A stretch of 64,000 nucleotides of DNA. Source: Chamaea fasciata (lineage: Eukaryota; Chordata; Aves; Passeriformes; Sylviidae). The position numbers were made by a program, and so were the translations under genes. The number at the start of each line of letters is the position of its first letter. The first letter of the stretch is position 1. Shown piece by piece: positions 13,016 through 25,030 of this stretch. Location of the stretch: the NCBI GenBank assembly GCA_029207755.1, contig JARCOQ010000002.1, forward strand, positions 7,812,001-7,876,000. The letters run 5' to 3'. The notes below the pieces were generated by a model. It ran no database searches, was not told where the DNA came from, and worked only from the letters and a program-made list of their open reading frames with translations.

Positions 13016-14829
13016 AGAAATCAAAGGCCATTTCTAGGTTAGCAGATGGTTCATAGATGGAGAGTGGCAACCCTGTAGAGAGAAACAGTTGATGCTGACA
13101 ACACGTGTCCATAATGTACACCTTTCAGGCTTTTTTATTTCAGATTAACTCTAGTCTGGCTCTCTGGACTGAATGCCCATTTGCAGCTGGAGTGCATTAG
13201 TTACACTCCTGGAGTGTGCTAAGTCTTCCAAATCTGAATCCTAGTTTCATCTGAAAGGAATCAAGTTGAGGCACTGCAAAAGCTCCCCATGACATGAACC
13301 AAAGCTCAATAAGAAAGAAAGAAAAATATGCACTTCAAAAGCGGGCTCTTGATTCAAACTAACACACTAACAAAGATGTGCCCTGAAAATACATACGCAT
13401 ATCTCAGCCCACACACATATGCATAGAAATATATATGTTTTGCCAGCTTAAAAACAAAACAAAACAAAATGAAAACATTTCTAGCATAAATAATTGGATA
13501 TCATATATCTGTTTTCCTTATGAGTTATTTTTCTTTACTACAAAGCAGCATCGCTCTATCAGGAATAATTTTCCCAGTATTTTTTTTTTAACTTCAGTCT
13601 AATTAAATTTTAAAATCTTTTAATGAGCCTTATCATACAACTTTTTTCCTCCATTAAAATTTGATCTCAGAATAGTGATTCAGTAATTTGAAACTAGTTA
13701 AAATTGTTCATTAGCATGGAATCTTGAATACTGAATCTGATGTTGCATGTACCTGTAAAACAAATGTTGCATGCTAAACAAGTTGGTGTTCTGTAATACC
13801 ACACATCTTAACTGGGAAATCATCTGTGTACATTTAGCTTACAATCTTGCCAAGTACACCAGTTGAGTTGCCTTGGCAATAACTCTTTGTAAATAACAAG
13901 CATTTTTTATCTCTAGGCTACAATGGGAAAAATAGCTTTGAGTCTGATTCTACAATCAACTCAAAGATGCTCATATGAAAATACCCGTTTAGAAATAAGA
14001 AGGTACAGACCCACAAAACATTCAAGTACTACTGAAAAGACTGACAAACACAACTTCTTTTTTATAAGGATAGGGTAAGAAGGGCTTGTGGATTTAGTCA
14101 CTCACACTCACACTACAACACAGTTAGAAGAGAGAATTTAGGGATATAGAGTGCCTGGTCTTCCAGATTTCTGGGTTGGCTTAGAAGACTCTTTGCTCAG
14201 GTAAAACCAGCAAATATTTGGATTTTTTTGTTATTATTGCTCATTTCCCAACGGTTTTCAATAAGCACCTAGAGCACTTACTAACTGAAAAACATTCTCT
14301 TTTTAAGCATGCTATGTTGCTCAGAATTTTCCATTGCACAGCTTGGGAATACATCTCCTTTGTTTTAAACCTGTGCATCCTGAGCAGTATATGCTCAATA
14401 TACAGACTGTACACTGAAAAAAAAGAACAATATAATTGCACAGTAGGCACTCCAGTAGGCACCTTCTTCAGCACATCAGCACTTCCTATGGGAAGCAACT
14501 CTGTTTATCCCTAAAGACCTCAGCTGGCTGATGCAGAGTAGGACCACATCTTATTAGGATGTCTTCACCAAGTAAGTATCTCAGAAAAATCAGGACCTGG
14601 CCATAAATTCTCTGCCATGTTACTACTTTAAAATGGTTTGTGTTTCTGCTTGTATGTACAGGTTGTGTGCTCCACAATAGTATTTGTGTATGCATCCCAT
14701 TTATTTTGGAGTAGCTGAATATTTTAGACCCCTGGATGCTCTGATATTTCAGATGCTCAGAATCATTTGATGCTTACAGCAATCAATGACATGTGGGATA
14801 TGGTGATAGGGTGAGCACCAGCTTTGAAA
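13016..14829. other. Non-coding stretch, nothing recognised
   Basis: AT-rich unique DNA. A 10-bp word CAGTAGGCAC occurs twice, 2 bp apart, at 14441-14462. Overlapping chance frames occur on both strands around 14220-14510. I see no exon, repeat family or RNA gene. Confidence 0.5.
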
Positions 14830-15420
14830 AGCTCCTATCCACAGTACAAGTCCACGAGTGTCTTCAGCTGACAGCATTGTTGGGAATGAAGGCAGTTGCA
14901 TTTAACATGGAAAATGTTTTCCATGAAGTTCTGTCCGAAGAATTGTACTGAAAATGCATTTTTTATGTACACCACAGAAGCAGAGCAACGACAAAAGCTA
15001 GCATTTAAAATGCAAAGCAGCCAGCGTTGTGTGACACAGTGTGAGATGCATCTCAAAGTCTTGGGGTTGACTAATTGAATTGCCATTGATAAGATGTCAC
15101 TTAAAGAGACATCTCTGCAGTGAAACATGAGTTTGCTGTAAATGACCTGTCATTGGAGCCATGGGTAATGTCCGTGTCCAGACTGAAAAATATTGTAGCT
15201 CCCAGCAATATGCTCAGTAGGAATTAAAACAGCAAGAATGCTAAGAAGTCAGTGTACACGAACCCCCAGAGAATTATGCCTCAGGTGCTACCTTAATTTA
15301 CTTGTTGGCATACATTAATTGAAACCAATCAATAAGGCTGGTGGTACAACAGAGGCAATGCAAAAGAAGTAATCGATTGCCACACTTACTCATTTTAAAC
15401 TTGGAAAACAGGAATAATTT
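14830..15420. promoter_or_regulatory. Possible conserved non-coding element
   Basis: A long, complex, repeat-free block with balanced composition. It has motifs such as GACTAATTGAATTGCC, CCAATCAATAAGG (PBX/HOX-like) and AAGTAATCGATTGCC. Both strands show short open frames of about 60-97 codons over the same bases (14835-15128), which is a composition effect rather than a gene. It reads like a deeply conserved enhancer, but no alignment was available to test that. Confidence 0.33.
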
Positions 15421-16748
15421 GGTCTAAGATTTTTCATTTCTGTCAATACAGATAATGGGATTACTTATTTATTTTCTATTCTTTCAGGACTAATTATAAT
15501 AACTATGATGTCTTTCAACAGCTCTTGTGCAAAGCCCAACATTCTGATTAGCAGCCGTTAACTTGCATATAATGGGAGTGACTTCTTCCAACTGAAAAGT
15601 TAGAAATTACATGTTTTTGCTATTACAAAAAATGCTAATCATTTTGTCACAATGAAAGCAATTATATATTTTCATAGTCACAAACTTGATTTCAATTTGA
15701 TTTTTCCATTTATGGCATAGTAGCTTTTAAAATTTTTTGTTCCCGAAGATAAATTTATTCAAAGTAATTGTGTAAGAAGAAGAGAAAGAGCTGTGCTTCT
15801 GATTTTTTTTTGTGTTCAATTTCCTCTAATACATTCATTCTATATGTCTAGTGTTGACTGATATGACTTTTAATTTAATTTTCAGTGTAGGTTGCTTTAA
15901 TGTACATTGTTCTGGCTTTTCCCTCTTTTCTTTTCTTTTTGCTGTTGTTTTATTTTCTACAATATTTCTGTGAGCTCCAGCAGTCAGTTCTCAAGACCAC
16001 AGTGCCTGAAAAACAAAATAAATAAGACCATTTCTTCCTGTGTTGCATTTATCAGCCTCTTTTCACAGAAACTGCTCATCCTTACTATTCATCTGTTTGC
16101 AGAGAGATCAATGTAAATCAGCACACTGTTATTCATAATTGCTTTGCACAAGGAATGGGAACTTATTTTGCGGTAAAAGTAGTGCCAGACACTTTCATTA
16201 TCCCTTTAGTGGCACTGAGTTTTCTCAAAATTTGTCCGTAAATGAACAAATCCTAAAAGTTCAGCCTCTTCCAAATCTGTAACAGCATTTCTTTCCTTCC
16301 GATCATGCTCAAAGGCATCAACTCCACATAATAGTGCCCAATTCAACCTCCAGACAAAGAATGGATCTGCAACTGTTGTCCTTGTGCACACTGAACCCGT
16401 GGATGCACAGATTTGGATCAGGTTTGATGATGGCAAGCTGATTCAGTAAACACTGTTTGCTGTGGTTTTGGAGGGGTGCAGGGAAGAAATGAAACATGCC
16501 TTTCAGAAAAAAAAAAAAAAAGATTAACTCATACTGATTGGTGGGCAGGATGCTTATTAAGGAGTTGCCCACACCTGGCAGGTTTTCCCCACACTGATGT
16601 GTTCAGCTTGTAAGTGGTTTAACTGAACCATCCAGCTGCAAGTTCCATGTACAGGTATTTGTCTCCAAACTCTTGCCTAATTTGGTTCTAAAACATCACT
16701 TCTACAGGATTATTTTCTAGTGCAGTCTAACTACTCTTTATTATTGGA

Positions 16749-16835
16749 GGGGAAAAACAAACAAACAAACAAAAAAACCCCGGAAAAAAACCACAACAAA
16801 AACAAAATGATAGTTTAACCAAAAAAACCACCCAC
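16749..16835 (+). repeat. A-rich low-complexity patch with AAAC units
   Basis: Contains four AAAC-like units followed by irregular A-rich sequence (AAAAAACC repeats). It is too irregular to be a true microsatellite and has no coding meaning. Confidence 0.75.
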
Positions 16836-18683
16836 AACTACTGCCTTTTTGTTAGACTGAAGATACCATAACCATGCAGATGTTGCTTTTACCTGAGAAT
16901 TGAAATATTGGTGAGTATTAGAAGTGTAGACAGTGAGGGTGGTGCTCCTGCCAGACAAGCCTGAAAGCAAAACGGTAATTGACATCCAACTGGAAACCCA
17001 ATTTTCTGTGAACCCAACTAAGTTTAGGCAGGCCTTTAAAATTACCTCTCGACTGCTAATGTGGCAGAGAATAGTGAAACACTGAGAAACAGAATCAAAC
17101 TCAAGCCCTTTTCCACAGCAATGCTGTACAACAGTGTGGAGTTATGGATTATTCATTTTTCAACAGTTCTCCAGCCAAAGGTTAATTCAATTCCCAGAAA
17201 GGAGAAAGTCCTGTCTGCCAATTAGTGTGTAATGTGTGAGACTGAAACCAAGTACTGAATCCCAGGTTGCTGCTTCAGGAATTCAAAGTTAGGCTGAAGC
17301 TCATTTTCCCTCACATATTCTCTAAATCTTATTCACGATTAACAATTTCTGTAGTTTGAAGCTGTTTGAGCTTTTCATTTTGAAGATTGAAAGTAAGAAT
17401 ATTGAAATCTCCTGTCCTAAGAAGTTGGAATTGAAATAGACAGACCATAATTGGAGAAATGGAAATAGATTCTTCCATCTCAAACTTTATCAATTTTATT
17501 TAAACACCAGTAAAAGAATTAAGTTTTAAAGCAGGAAAAGAAAAAAAGGTATTCTATATAAGACTGCTTAAATTTTTTTGCTGTTTACTTGCAGCTAGAG
17601 TGTAGTACTCAGAGACAGCTATTAAATAGGTCTATTAAAGTACAAAAAAAATCATCTTTATGTAATTTACACTACTCATTTAAGATACTAACAATGTATG
17701 ATAAAAGCTAAAGACATACTAATTCTCCTTTCCTGCCGGCTAAATACTTTGCATTTTCTACAGTCCCATATAGTTGGTCAAACCCAGACCTAAAATTATG
17801 TCATTTTATTTTCTTCCATTTGAAGGGAGAGATCTAACAACTTCAATAGTGAGGGACAGAGCAACAGCCAATTTATGGATTTGTTTCCTGTCAGTAAATT
17901 TAGGGGATGTTCTCACATTTTCAGGAACAACTACTAATGGCAACTACACCCTATTTTCTGTTTTTTCCCCCCCTTCCTTCTCCTTTGCAAGTTGTGCCAT
18001 TCAGCTTCTTCGGAAAAAATGCCATAGGTTGTCCCTGTGGATGCCTGTAATGAAAATCCTGTGCTGTGAAGTCTGTTCCCCCCTTCCTAAAGATTCAAGT
18101 CCTCAATTCCTTCTCCAGCTCTATTACAACAGTGCCAATTACAATTCATTTGCCTTCCTTCCTGTCCCAGTGGAATATTGTGCACACCAGCTCCACGTTT
18201 CCCAATTTCCCACCACCTTATCTAAGTCATCCAGAGGGACTAAACAGGAAAGGATCTGGGACTGATCTGGAGCAGCCTGATTCTCTTCAGCCAGCCAAGA
18301 AGTACACACTGCTCAGTCACCCAGTGAGACTCACAGAACAGATAAAATGCTGTGGTCATGTGGACCTTAATTTGGGTCTCTGTCTTCTCCTCTGTTACTT
18401 GTAGGAACTTAGGAGAAGACCCAGCCTCTCAAGCAAATTGAACTGCAGGGTCAGGTAGCAAATTCCAAGTTTAGCTATGAACAGAGTAGCTGTCACTGTA
18501 ATTGTTCTCGTGTTTTGTCTTTACCTGCTTGAAGCCTGTGAGAAGAGGACAGTGGAGAGTCATCCCCATTTCAGGTACTAGATCTCGGCTCTGTTGGCCA
18601 ACACCACTGTGAAACCCAGCCTGATAACCAGAGTGACTGAGTCCCCTCCTTTCAGATGAGTTTTATCTTAAAGTTTACGGCTT

Positions 18684-18726
18684 TATCAAACATGTTTGAT
18701 AGAATAACTAGAATAAATAGAATAAC
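18684..18726. repeat. Perfect 18-bp palindrome followed by three 9-bp repeats
   Basis: TATCAAACATGTTTGATA (18684-18701) is a perfect dyad. It runs into three 9-bp units, TAGAATAAC, TAGAATAAA and TAGAATAAC (18700-18726). The dyad contains ACATGT. It could be a protein-binding dyad or coincidence, and no family is recognised. Confidence 0.85.
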
Positions 18727-19089
18727 TTTGAAAAGAAGTGAGTAGAATGTATCCTACACTGAGATATTAAGAGTCCTAAGACAAACAACAATGAAAGAAC
18801 AGATTTCTAATCAGAGGGAGACAAAAAGGACAGACAAGGGACAAAGGGATGATAATAATACTATTTAAAGGCTTACTGCAGCAGCACTTGTCCCAGTTAG
18901 GCTTGCTAAAAAATCCCAACAAACCACTAGCATTTTTGTAAAGAGTTGATAAAGGCCAGAATTTATACAAAGTGCTTCAGTTGTGCTTTTTTGTATTTTA
19001 AAATACAATAATTCACTGAAGTCTCACTTGGGGTGGAAAAGTATCCTATAAGCAAGTACAGTACACTGTAAGGACATATAATGCTTGAG

Positions 19090-19700
19090 GATCCTCAACC
19101 CAGTGTCTCAAATTTACATTCAAAGATCCACTTTTAAAGCATTGTATAAATGGCTTCACAATTTAATTAAAGGCTTATAAGCTTTATTGAATGAACTCTT
19201 CGGTATGCTCTGCTCCCCAGCTTATGAATACAGAGACATTATTTAGGGAACATTAACCTCAATCTTTCACTTGAATCAAAACTTATAATTTTAAACTTTT
19301 AAAGGCAACTTATCTTGCACATAAAATTACAAACAAAAAGCGGCTTTCAAACATTGTATAAAATAACTGGCTATCAATCTTTCCCACCAGACCTTCCACG
19401 CTCATACTATCTTAGCCTGCAGATCCAATTATCCTCCAACATTTGCTGCTCAACCATGCTGAGATTATTCACCAGCCCTCCAGTTAGACTGTAATAAGAG
19501 GTCTGTGGGTGCATTTACACTCAGAGAAATAAGGTATAAATGCTGGAATTGCCGTCACATCTCTTTGAGTTACATGCACAGCCATAAACTGTACAGCAAT
19601 GAATCAGACTATTTCCAGCTGCTTTATCCATTCGTTTGCATGATATTTGGACTTGTGAATTCAGGAAAAAGAAAAAAAATCTAGATGCACCATGCCTTTA
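19090..19700. promoter_or_regulatory. Possible conserved non-coding element
   Basis: About 600 bp of complex, repeat-free sequence with many homeodomain-like cores (CAATTTAATTAAAGG, CAATTATCC), a GAAATAAGG word and TTTGCATGA (octamer-like). It has no coding frame. Its texture is the most enhancer-like in the left half of the window. The call is inference from texture; orthologous sequence in chicken and mammals would decide it. Confidence 0.35.
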
Positions 19701-22700
19701 AGATGATGCATCTCTTGACCTAAAGGCCTTACAAAGTACTAATATGCCATGGAAGATATCTCCTCCTGCGCCTTGACAGCCAAAACTTCAACATGGATAT
19801 GCAATTACCCTCTGTAAAGGCAATCTCAGGCCCTTACTATTTTTCATTCTTTTTCTAAGCTTTACATCTTAAGAAAGTTATTGTGTATATCGTGTATATT
19901 TACACTGAAACTACATTGACTTCAAAGATTATGTTCTGCACAAATTTTGGCGGACTTTCCGCCGCTCACCAAAAAAACATAACAGAAGATTAATGATAAA
20001 ATGGTTTCTGATACTCCAGTCTTCATGGTGTTTTCTCACTGCAGTAGTTGTACATCGTGGCAAAAGAAAAGCCCTCTGCCACAGGACATCAGGATACATT
20101 GCCAAAAATGTCAGAACCACTTTTCAGCCCAAAGCTGTAACTACTTGAACTGCAGGAGTCATTTCATTAGCTGACAGCTGCAATAAGCTGTTCTTTCTCT
20201 GTGTGGAGAAGCTACTGGTGGGAGGTACAATTCACACAGGCAGCCTCCATAAATCATATACCACTTTAAGAAAAATATACTCAAGGAAACGTTCACAACG
20301 TAATGTGCAGTACCTTTCCTATTTATTATCCTTGTGTTCTTAGTGCATTCATTCCTTAACATTCTGTATTTCAAAAGCTCTCAGCAGACTTTAAAGACAT
20401 GGACAAAGTTCAGGAAAATTCAAACATTTTGTCCCCATTTGTACTATTTTTGCTGATCAAGAAAGTCTAGAGCCTTGATGTTTCTTCATGACTTATTTCT
20501 AGTCAATATGTTCCTACTGACCCAGGGAAAACAGAATTAGGTTCTTTAGTTACAGGTTGAAACCGTGATGCTGGTGTTTATTTACTGTGTTGCTACTACA
20601 CAAGGTAACAAGAAATTGTAACTGGAAATGTAATCAGCTGAAAAAGTCACTGAGACATTTCCAAACCACATGGTATTAATTAAATACAGCTTATCATTGA
20701 ATAGTTAACATACATAGACATTTTCAAGTCTTTAACTCTGTGATAACCTTTAGTCTCCTAAAAGTCTACAGAAAGTTGTAGGTGCATTCGAGTCATGAAG
20801 GGGGCGGGAAGAGGCTTCAGTGTCACAAACGAGTGTCTGCCAGCCACTGCTGAGCCAGGCAAGTAATAGGTCCTCAGATATACCTCTTCAAATGGTTTCT
20901 CTAGTTTTCAAACACTTTTCATGGAAACCATTGAAAATTGCTGGCAGGTAATACTGCAGCTGGACACCTAGCTTTGTTTTGTTTCCTTAAATCCATGTCA
21001 CATTCCCTGCAGGAATATAAATCAGGTGTGTAATCTCCATTCTCATAGCGAATCCCCTCTATTCTTCACCAGTAGCTTATTGTTACAGAAACAGAAATGC
21101 CACATTTGAACAAAAAGAACATCACTAGAGAGACAGGTTTTGTAATATTTGATATTGCATTTACGGCCCCTTTTATTTTTTTTTTTTAATCACATAACAT
21201 TACACAAGTAATTATGCAGTTTTTAGTTTTGTTTGGGGGTTTTGTTTGTTTTTCTTTTGTTTGTTTCTTTGGTTTGTTTTTATTTTAAAAGGATTGATAT
21301 GGGCATTTTACTTCTGAACTACAGTCATTCTACTTTAGATGATTAGTACCAACCAATTACAAAACTATTGCAGTTGAAGCAGATCCTTGAAGCGGGGTGT
21401 CACATCTCTGTGACAGACACATAGTTAGCTGTCTCATCCACAGGGTATTCCCAAGCACCAAGGAAAAACAGCAAAGCAGAGCAAAACACGCACATTCCCC
21501 CTGCACTCCAGCAGCGGCTCTCACCAGCAGGTGCTCCAGGTGGAGCAGCATTTAAGTTGTCTTAGCTGCCTGTGGGAGCAGTTCTCATCCATTCAGTTTT
21601 CTGAACGAGTTTGAGAAGTCATAGAGAAGAAGAAAAATACGTTGCCAAGGTTATGTATTTTCATTCCTTTTCTCCAGAATTACTGACGAGAAGAGTATGT
21701 GCTCCACTAGAGGGAGGAGCAGGCTCAGGAACTGAATTTCCAACTAATAGCCGAGTGCCACCTACATCAACAGATTTACTCCTACATGAAGAATGGTCTG
21801 TTGTCAGAAAGTGTTGAAAGGGCACAACTGGAATAGCAAGTTTTGTAACAAAAGTAAAAGAAAAAAAGGAAGAATCTCACTTGAGGTACATTTGGATTTC
21901 TTTTCTTGTCCCTGTTCATCCTGAAAAGGGAACGTGGTTTTAGTCAGAAATAATTTCTTTCATAATATATACAGGTTTCTAGACCATGCTTTTCTTTGAC
22001 ATAGAGATAAAGCTACCAGGAGCAGAACAGCAATTTGTAGCTTCTTCCCTTTCCTGTAAAGGGCTTCATGTAGATGTTTATTTTCATGTATTCTGTTGTA
22101 TTCCGTCTTGTTGCTAAGATTTGGTAGCAAGGTATTATTTTCATCTGAAAACTGGTATATTTAAGAATTTTATAGATTATTCATACCTTTTAAGTATGCA
22201 AATATTAATACTTCTGGTGGGTTTTTTCCCTGAAATGTAGTTGAGATAGAACAGACCTAGAGATTTCAAAAGTTCAATTTTTCCCCAAAGAAAGCACGAG
22301 GAATGCAAAGCCTCAGAGCTTCTATCTGTTCACCTGCATATAACTATATGGCAAATCCCTGTCGTGAAAAGATTAAAGTCACTCACTACAGAAACTATTT
22401 TTAGTGACTTTGGCTGGGACAAGTCCCGTGACTCTTTAGTGCAGCACAAGGAGACAAAGGAACAGCTGTATCTTATGCAGACAAGCAAGGCTACAAGGAG
22501 ACATGGCTGTAGTCCAACCTATCCATCTTACCTGCCAGAGAATAGCTCTAGCAGAACAGGAGGACATTCATGGAAGAGCTGGAACGTGCCACACATTCCT
22601 CTCCTCCTCCTCCCACTCTGAAACAGTGCTCAGAGTGATGAACAATTTCTCCTTCAGGGCACTTTGTAAGGCCATCCGTGCAATATACACAATATTAAGC

Positions 22701-22775
22701 AGGTTTCTGTCTTCTGGGTGGGTTTGGCCAGCAGTTGTCACGTTTGACTCTCTCACTGATGATTGAGACAGTCTT
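19701..22775. other. Non-coding stretch, T/G-rich patch and possible CTCF site
   Basis: Unique DNA with a T/G-rich low-complexity patch at 21221-21290 (TTTG units) and a possible CTCF core at 21704-21716, listed separately. Open frames here are short and lie on both strands. I see no exon. Confidence 0.5.
21702..21720 (+). promoter_or_regulatory. Possible CTCF-type site
   Basis: TCCACTAGAGGGAGGAGC matches the conserved CTCF core pattern (CCA, C/G, C/T, AG, A/G, G/T, GG) well, but the base after GGG is A instead of the usual C. Birds use the same CTCF motif as mammals. Such short matches also arise by chance, so this is a weak call. Confidence 0.3.
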
Positions 22776-22820
22776 TAAACAAATAAACAAACAAACAAAC
22801 AAACAAACAAACAAACAAAC
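22776..22820 (+). repeat. (AAAC)n tetranucleotide microsatellite
   Basis: Around eleven AAAC units, the second being AAAT. The array interrupts unique sequence and produces a short artefactual NKQT-type peptide repeat in a plus frame. Confidence 0.93.
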
Positions 22821-24829
22821 CTCCTCTGTGTTGTGCAATCAATCTAGACATGACTCCAACTTAGAGGCAGGTGCACTTAAACGTGTTCTTAAAGTCCCCA
22901 GGGAACAGGTTTCATAGTGCTTTAGCACACCCCCCTAGAAGATGTTGTCTCTTGCAGATGTTCTACTGCATTTTACATTCCATCAGGCCAGAAAGAGACA
23001 TTATCTTCAGAGCTTGAAAAATTCTGTTTACCCTGGACCAAAAACATTAAGCTCCCTGGATATTAAGACAGAAGCCTTGAACATGATCAGATGCAAAAAG
23101 CAGGGTCAACATGTTTCTGGCAGCCCCAGCAGGAAATGTGCTGCATGATTTTAGATTGCCTAGTGTTTACTAAATATTTAGTCTCTCATGCTTCTCATTA
23201 CTGTAGCTCAGCCAAGAATCAATGAAAATCTGAGTAACTGAGGTCAGCTGAAATTTTCCTGCCTTTCCAGAGCTGTGTGAGGGTTTGAACCATTCTCCCA
23301 AGCAACATGTTATATTATAGTCAGAAAAAAACCTGAAAGAGCTTTAGAATCACCCATGATCATCTCCGCAGAAAAGGGCAGAACTGTCTTGTACTAAACT
23401 GCAAGAAATGTCTAGTGGTTGTCTTATTACAGGTTATTCCTGACAGCAGGATAAGAAGACGTGTGTAGTCTGAGATTAGAAATGCATTGCAGAGTCATAT
23501 AGAGGTCAGTGAGGAGAAATTTGCATTATTTTTCTATTCCCGAAGTATATAGATTTCCCCTCTGTCTGTCTCGATCTGTGATGATAAGCAGACGAGCAGA
23601 AAAGCTGTAGGATTCACACTTGGTTCCTGTTGTCAGAAAGAAACATTCTGAATAATATCTTCCACCCACAGTTGGGCTCTCTCTGGATCAATGCGAGGTT
23701 ACGGCCACTGCTTCTTTTGATCTCAGCTGATTAGCACAGAACTTGTGTCTCATTAGTCAGACTCGGGTGATGCTGGGCACACAGGGCACTGTAGCAACAG
23801 CAGATTATCAGCCATGCAGCCTTACAGAAAGCATCACAATAAAATGGATGTATTTTGCTTCGCAGTGTTCTGCATGCCTTGGCACAGGTCAAGATGGGTT
23901 TCACCCGATTTCATCTCTTAAAGTGCCACCTATTGTTGGGAGTTGCATAAAGTGAAATTGTTCCATTGGCACCAATAAATGGGAATAGGTATTCTGCTTG
24001 CACTCAAAGTTATTTATCAAGTGAAGCAAAAACATTCTCATTAAGAAATCTCCTAAAATAGCAAGGAGGGTAACCATCAGAAAAAAAAAAAAAAAATCTG
24101 GGAGCCACTTTGAGCCTATAGGCACTTTTTTTCCTTCCATATAAATATCCGTGACCTCAGATAATAAACCAGAGATTTACCCTAGTGACAGTAGAAATCT
24201 ATTCTAGCAGATAATAGGATAACCTGTCCTGGAAAGCAGGCCGCAATATCTAAATAAACAATATTCAAAATACATGTTTTTTACAGAAATACAGTTGTGA
24301 GCTATGTTGCCAGTGTGAATGGGCTAATGCATATTTGCATACTGGCTCTGTCATACATGACATTAAAGGAATTATATTGGGAGACGATGAAGAAATCATT
24401 CAGACCATCTACTTCAAATTTCTCCTAGCAGAGATTTTGAGACTTTTTTCTTATTTGAAAAAAAAAAAAAAAAGGTTCACAGTCGGGATGGTTGTCCATA
24501 TTATGGCTATAATGTGAGAAATAATAATAATAATAAAAAATTGTAATTGCAATTTACATGCAAACACAAGCAAAAACACTTTAATTACACAAGTTATTGA
24601 CAGAAACACAACACCCCTCTGCAATCAAGTTTGAGTATGGCAAGACCTGAAAATGCCCATCCTTCTCTTAACCATTTATGCTTACTACATTTCAGTATTT
24701 GTTACCAGAACTTTTAAGATGAAAAAAACCTTACTATCTCAAAACATGTCCAAGGGCCAAACTTTGTATCTTATACATTACATGTCCATTTCAAGATTGA
24801 AAGCTTTGTACTTCTCAAGTTGAACTGTT
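22821..24829. other. Non-coding stretch, nothing recognised
   Basis: Unique sequence with A14-16 runs near 24080 and 24459 and a short (AAT)n near 24521-24535. No exon, RNA gene or repeat family was identified. Confidence 0.5.
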
Positions 24830-25030
24830 ATGGACAGAACCCTGTGCATTTGATTAAAGTACGGTTTCGGTCTATTTCAACCGAGATAATGCTTCAAGGT
24901 AGAGAAATGCCCCTTGCCCTGCTCATTGTTGAGGAACTAGAAAATTAAAATTCTTGTTTGGCTAATGTGTTGAACACAAATTACATAATAATCTTCACTC
25001 CACCATGGCTGTAACATTACAGAAAACGTA
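24830..25030. promoter_or_regulatory. Possible conserved non-coding element
   Basis: A complex repeat-free block carrying TTTGATTAAAG, AATTACATAATAATC and a small CGGT/ACCG dyad around a CTATTTCA loop (24869-24884). The presence of CpG and the balanced composition contrast with the AT-rich flanks. This is a texture-based call only. Confidence 0.22.

Larger units (their letters stand above)
15421..19089. other. Non-coding stretch with short low-complexity patches
   Basis: Mostly unique AT-rich sequence. It includes an A-rich patch with AAAC units at 16749-16835, an A15 run near 16507 and a perfect palindrome at 18684-18701, listed separately. The 163-codon plus frame at 17774-18265 and its overlapping 112-codon frame lack domain motifs and splice framing, and I treat them as chance. 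Confidence 0.5.

Noticed and set aside
17774..18265. 163-codon plus frame
   Set aside because: It has no recognisable domain, no splice-site framing and no codon bias, and an overlapping second plus frame is open too. Its length is compatible with chance over 64 kb in six frames.
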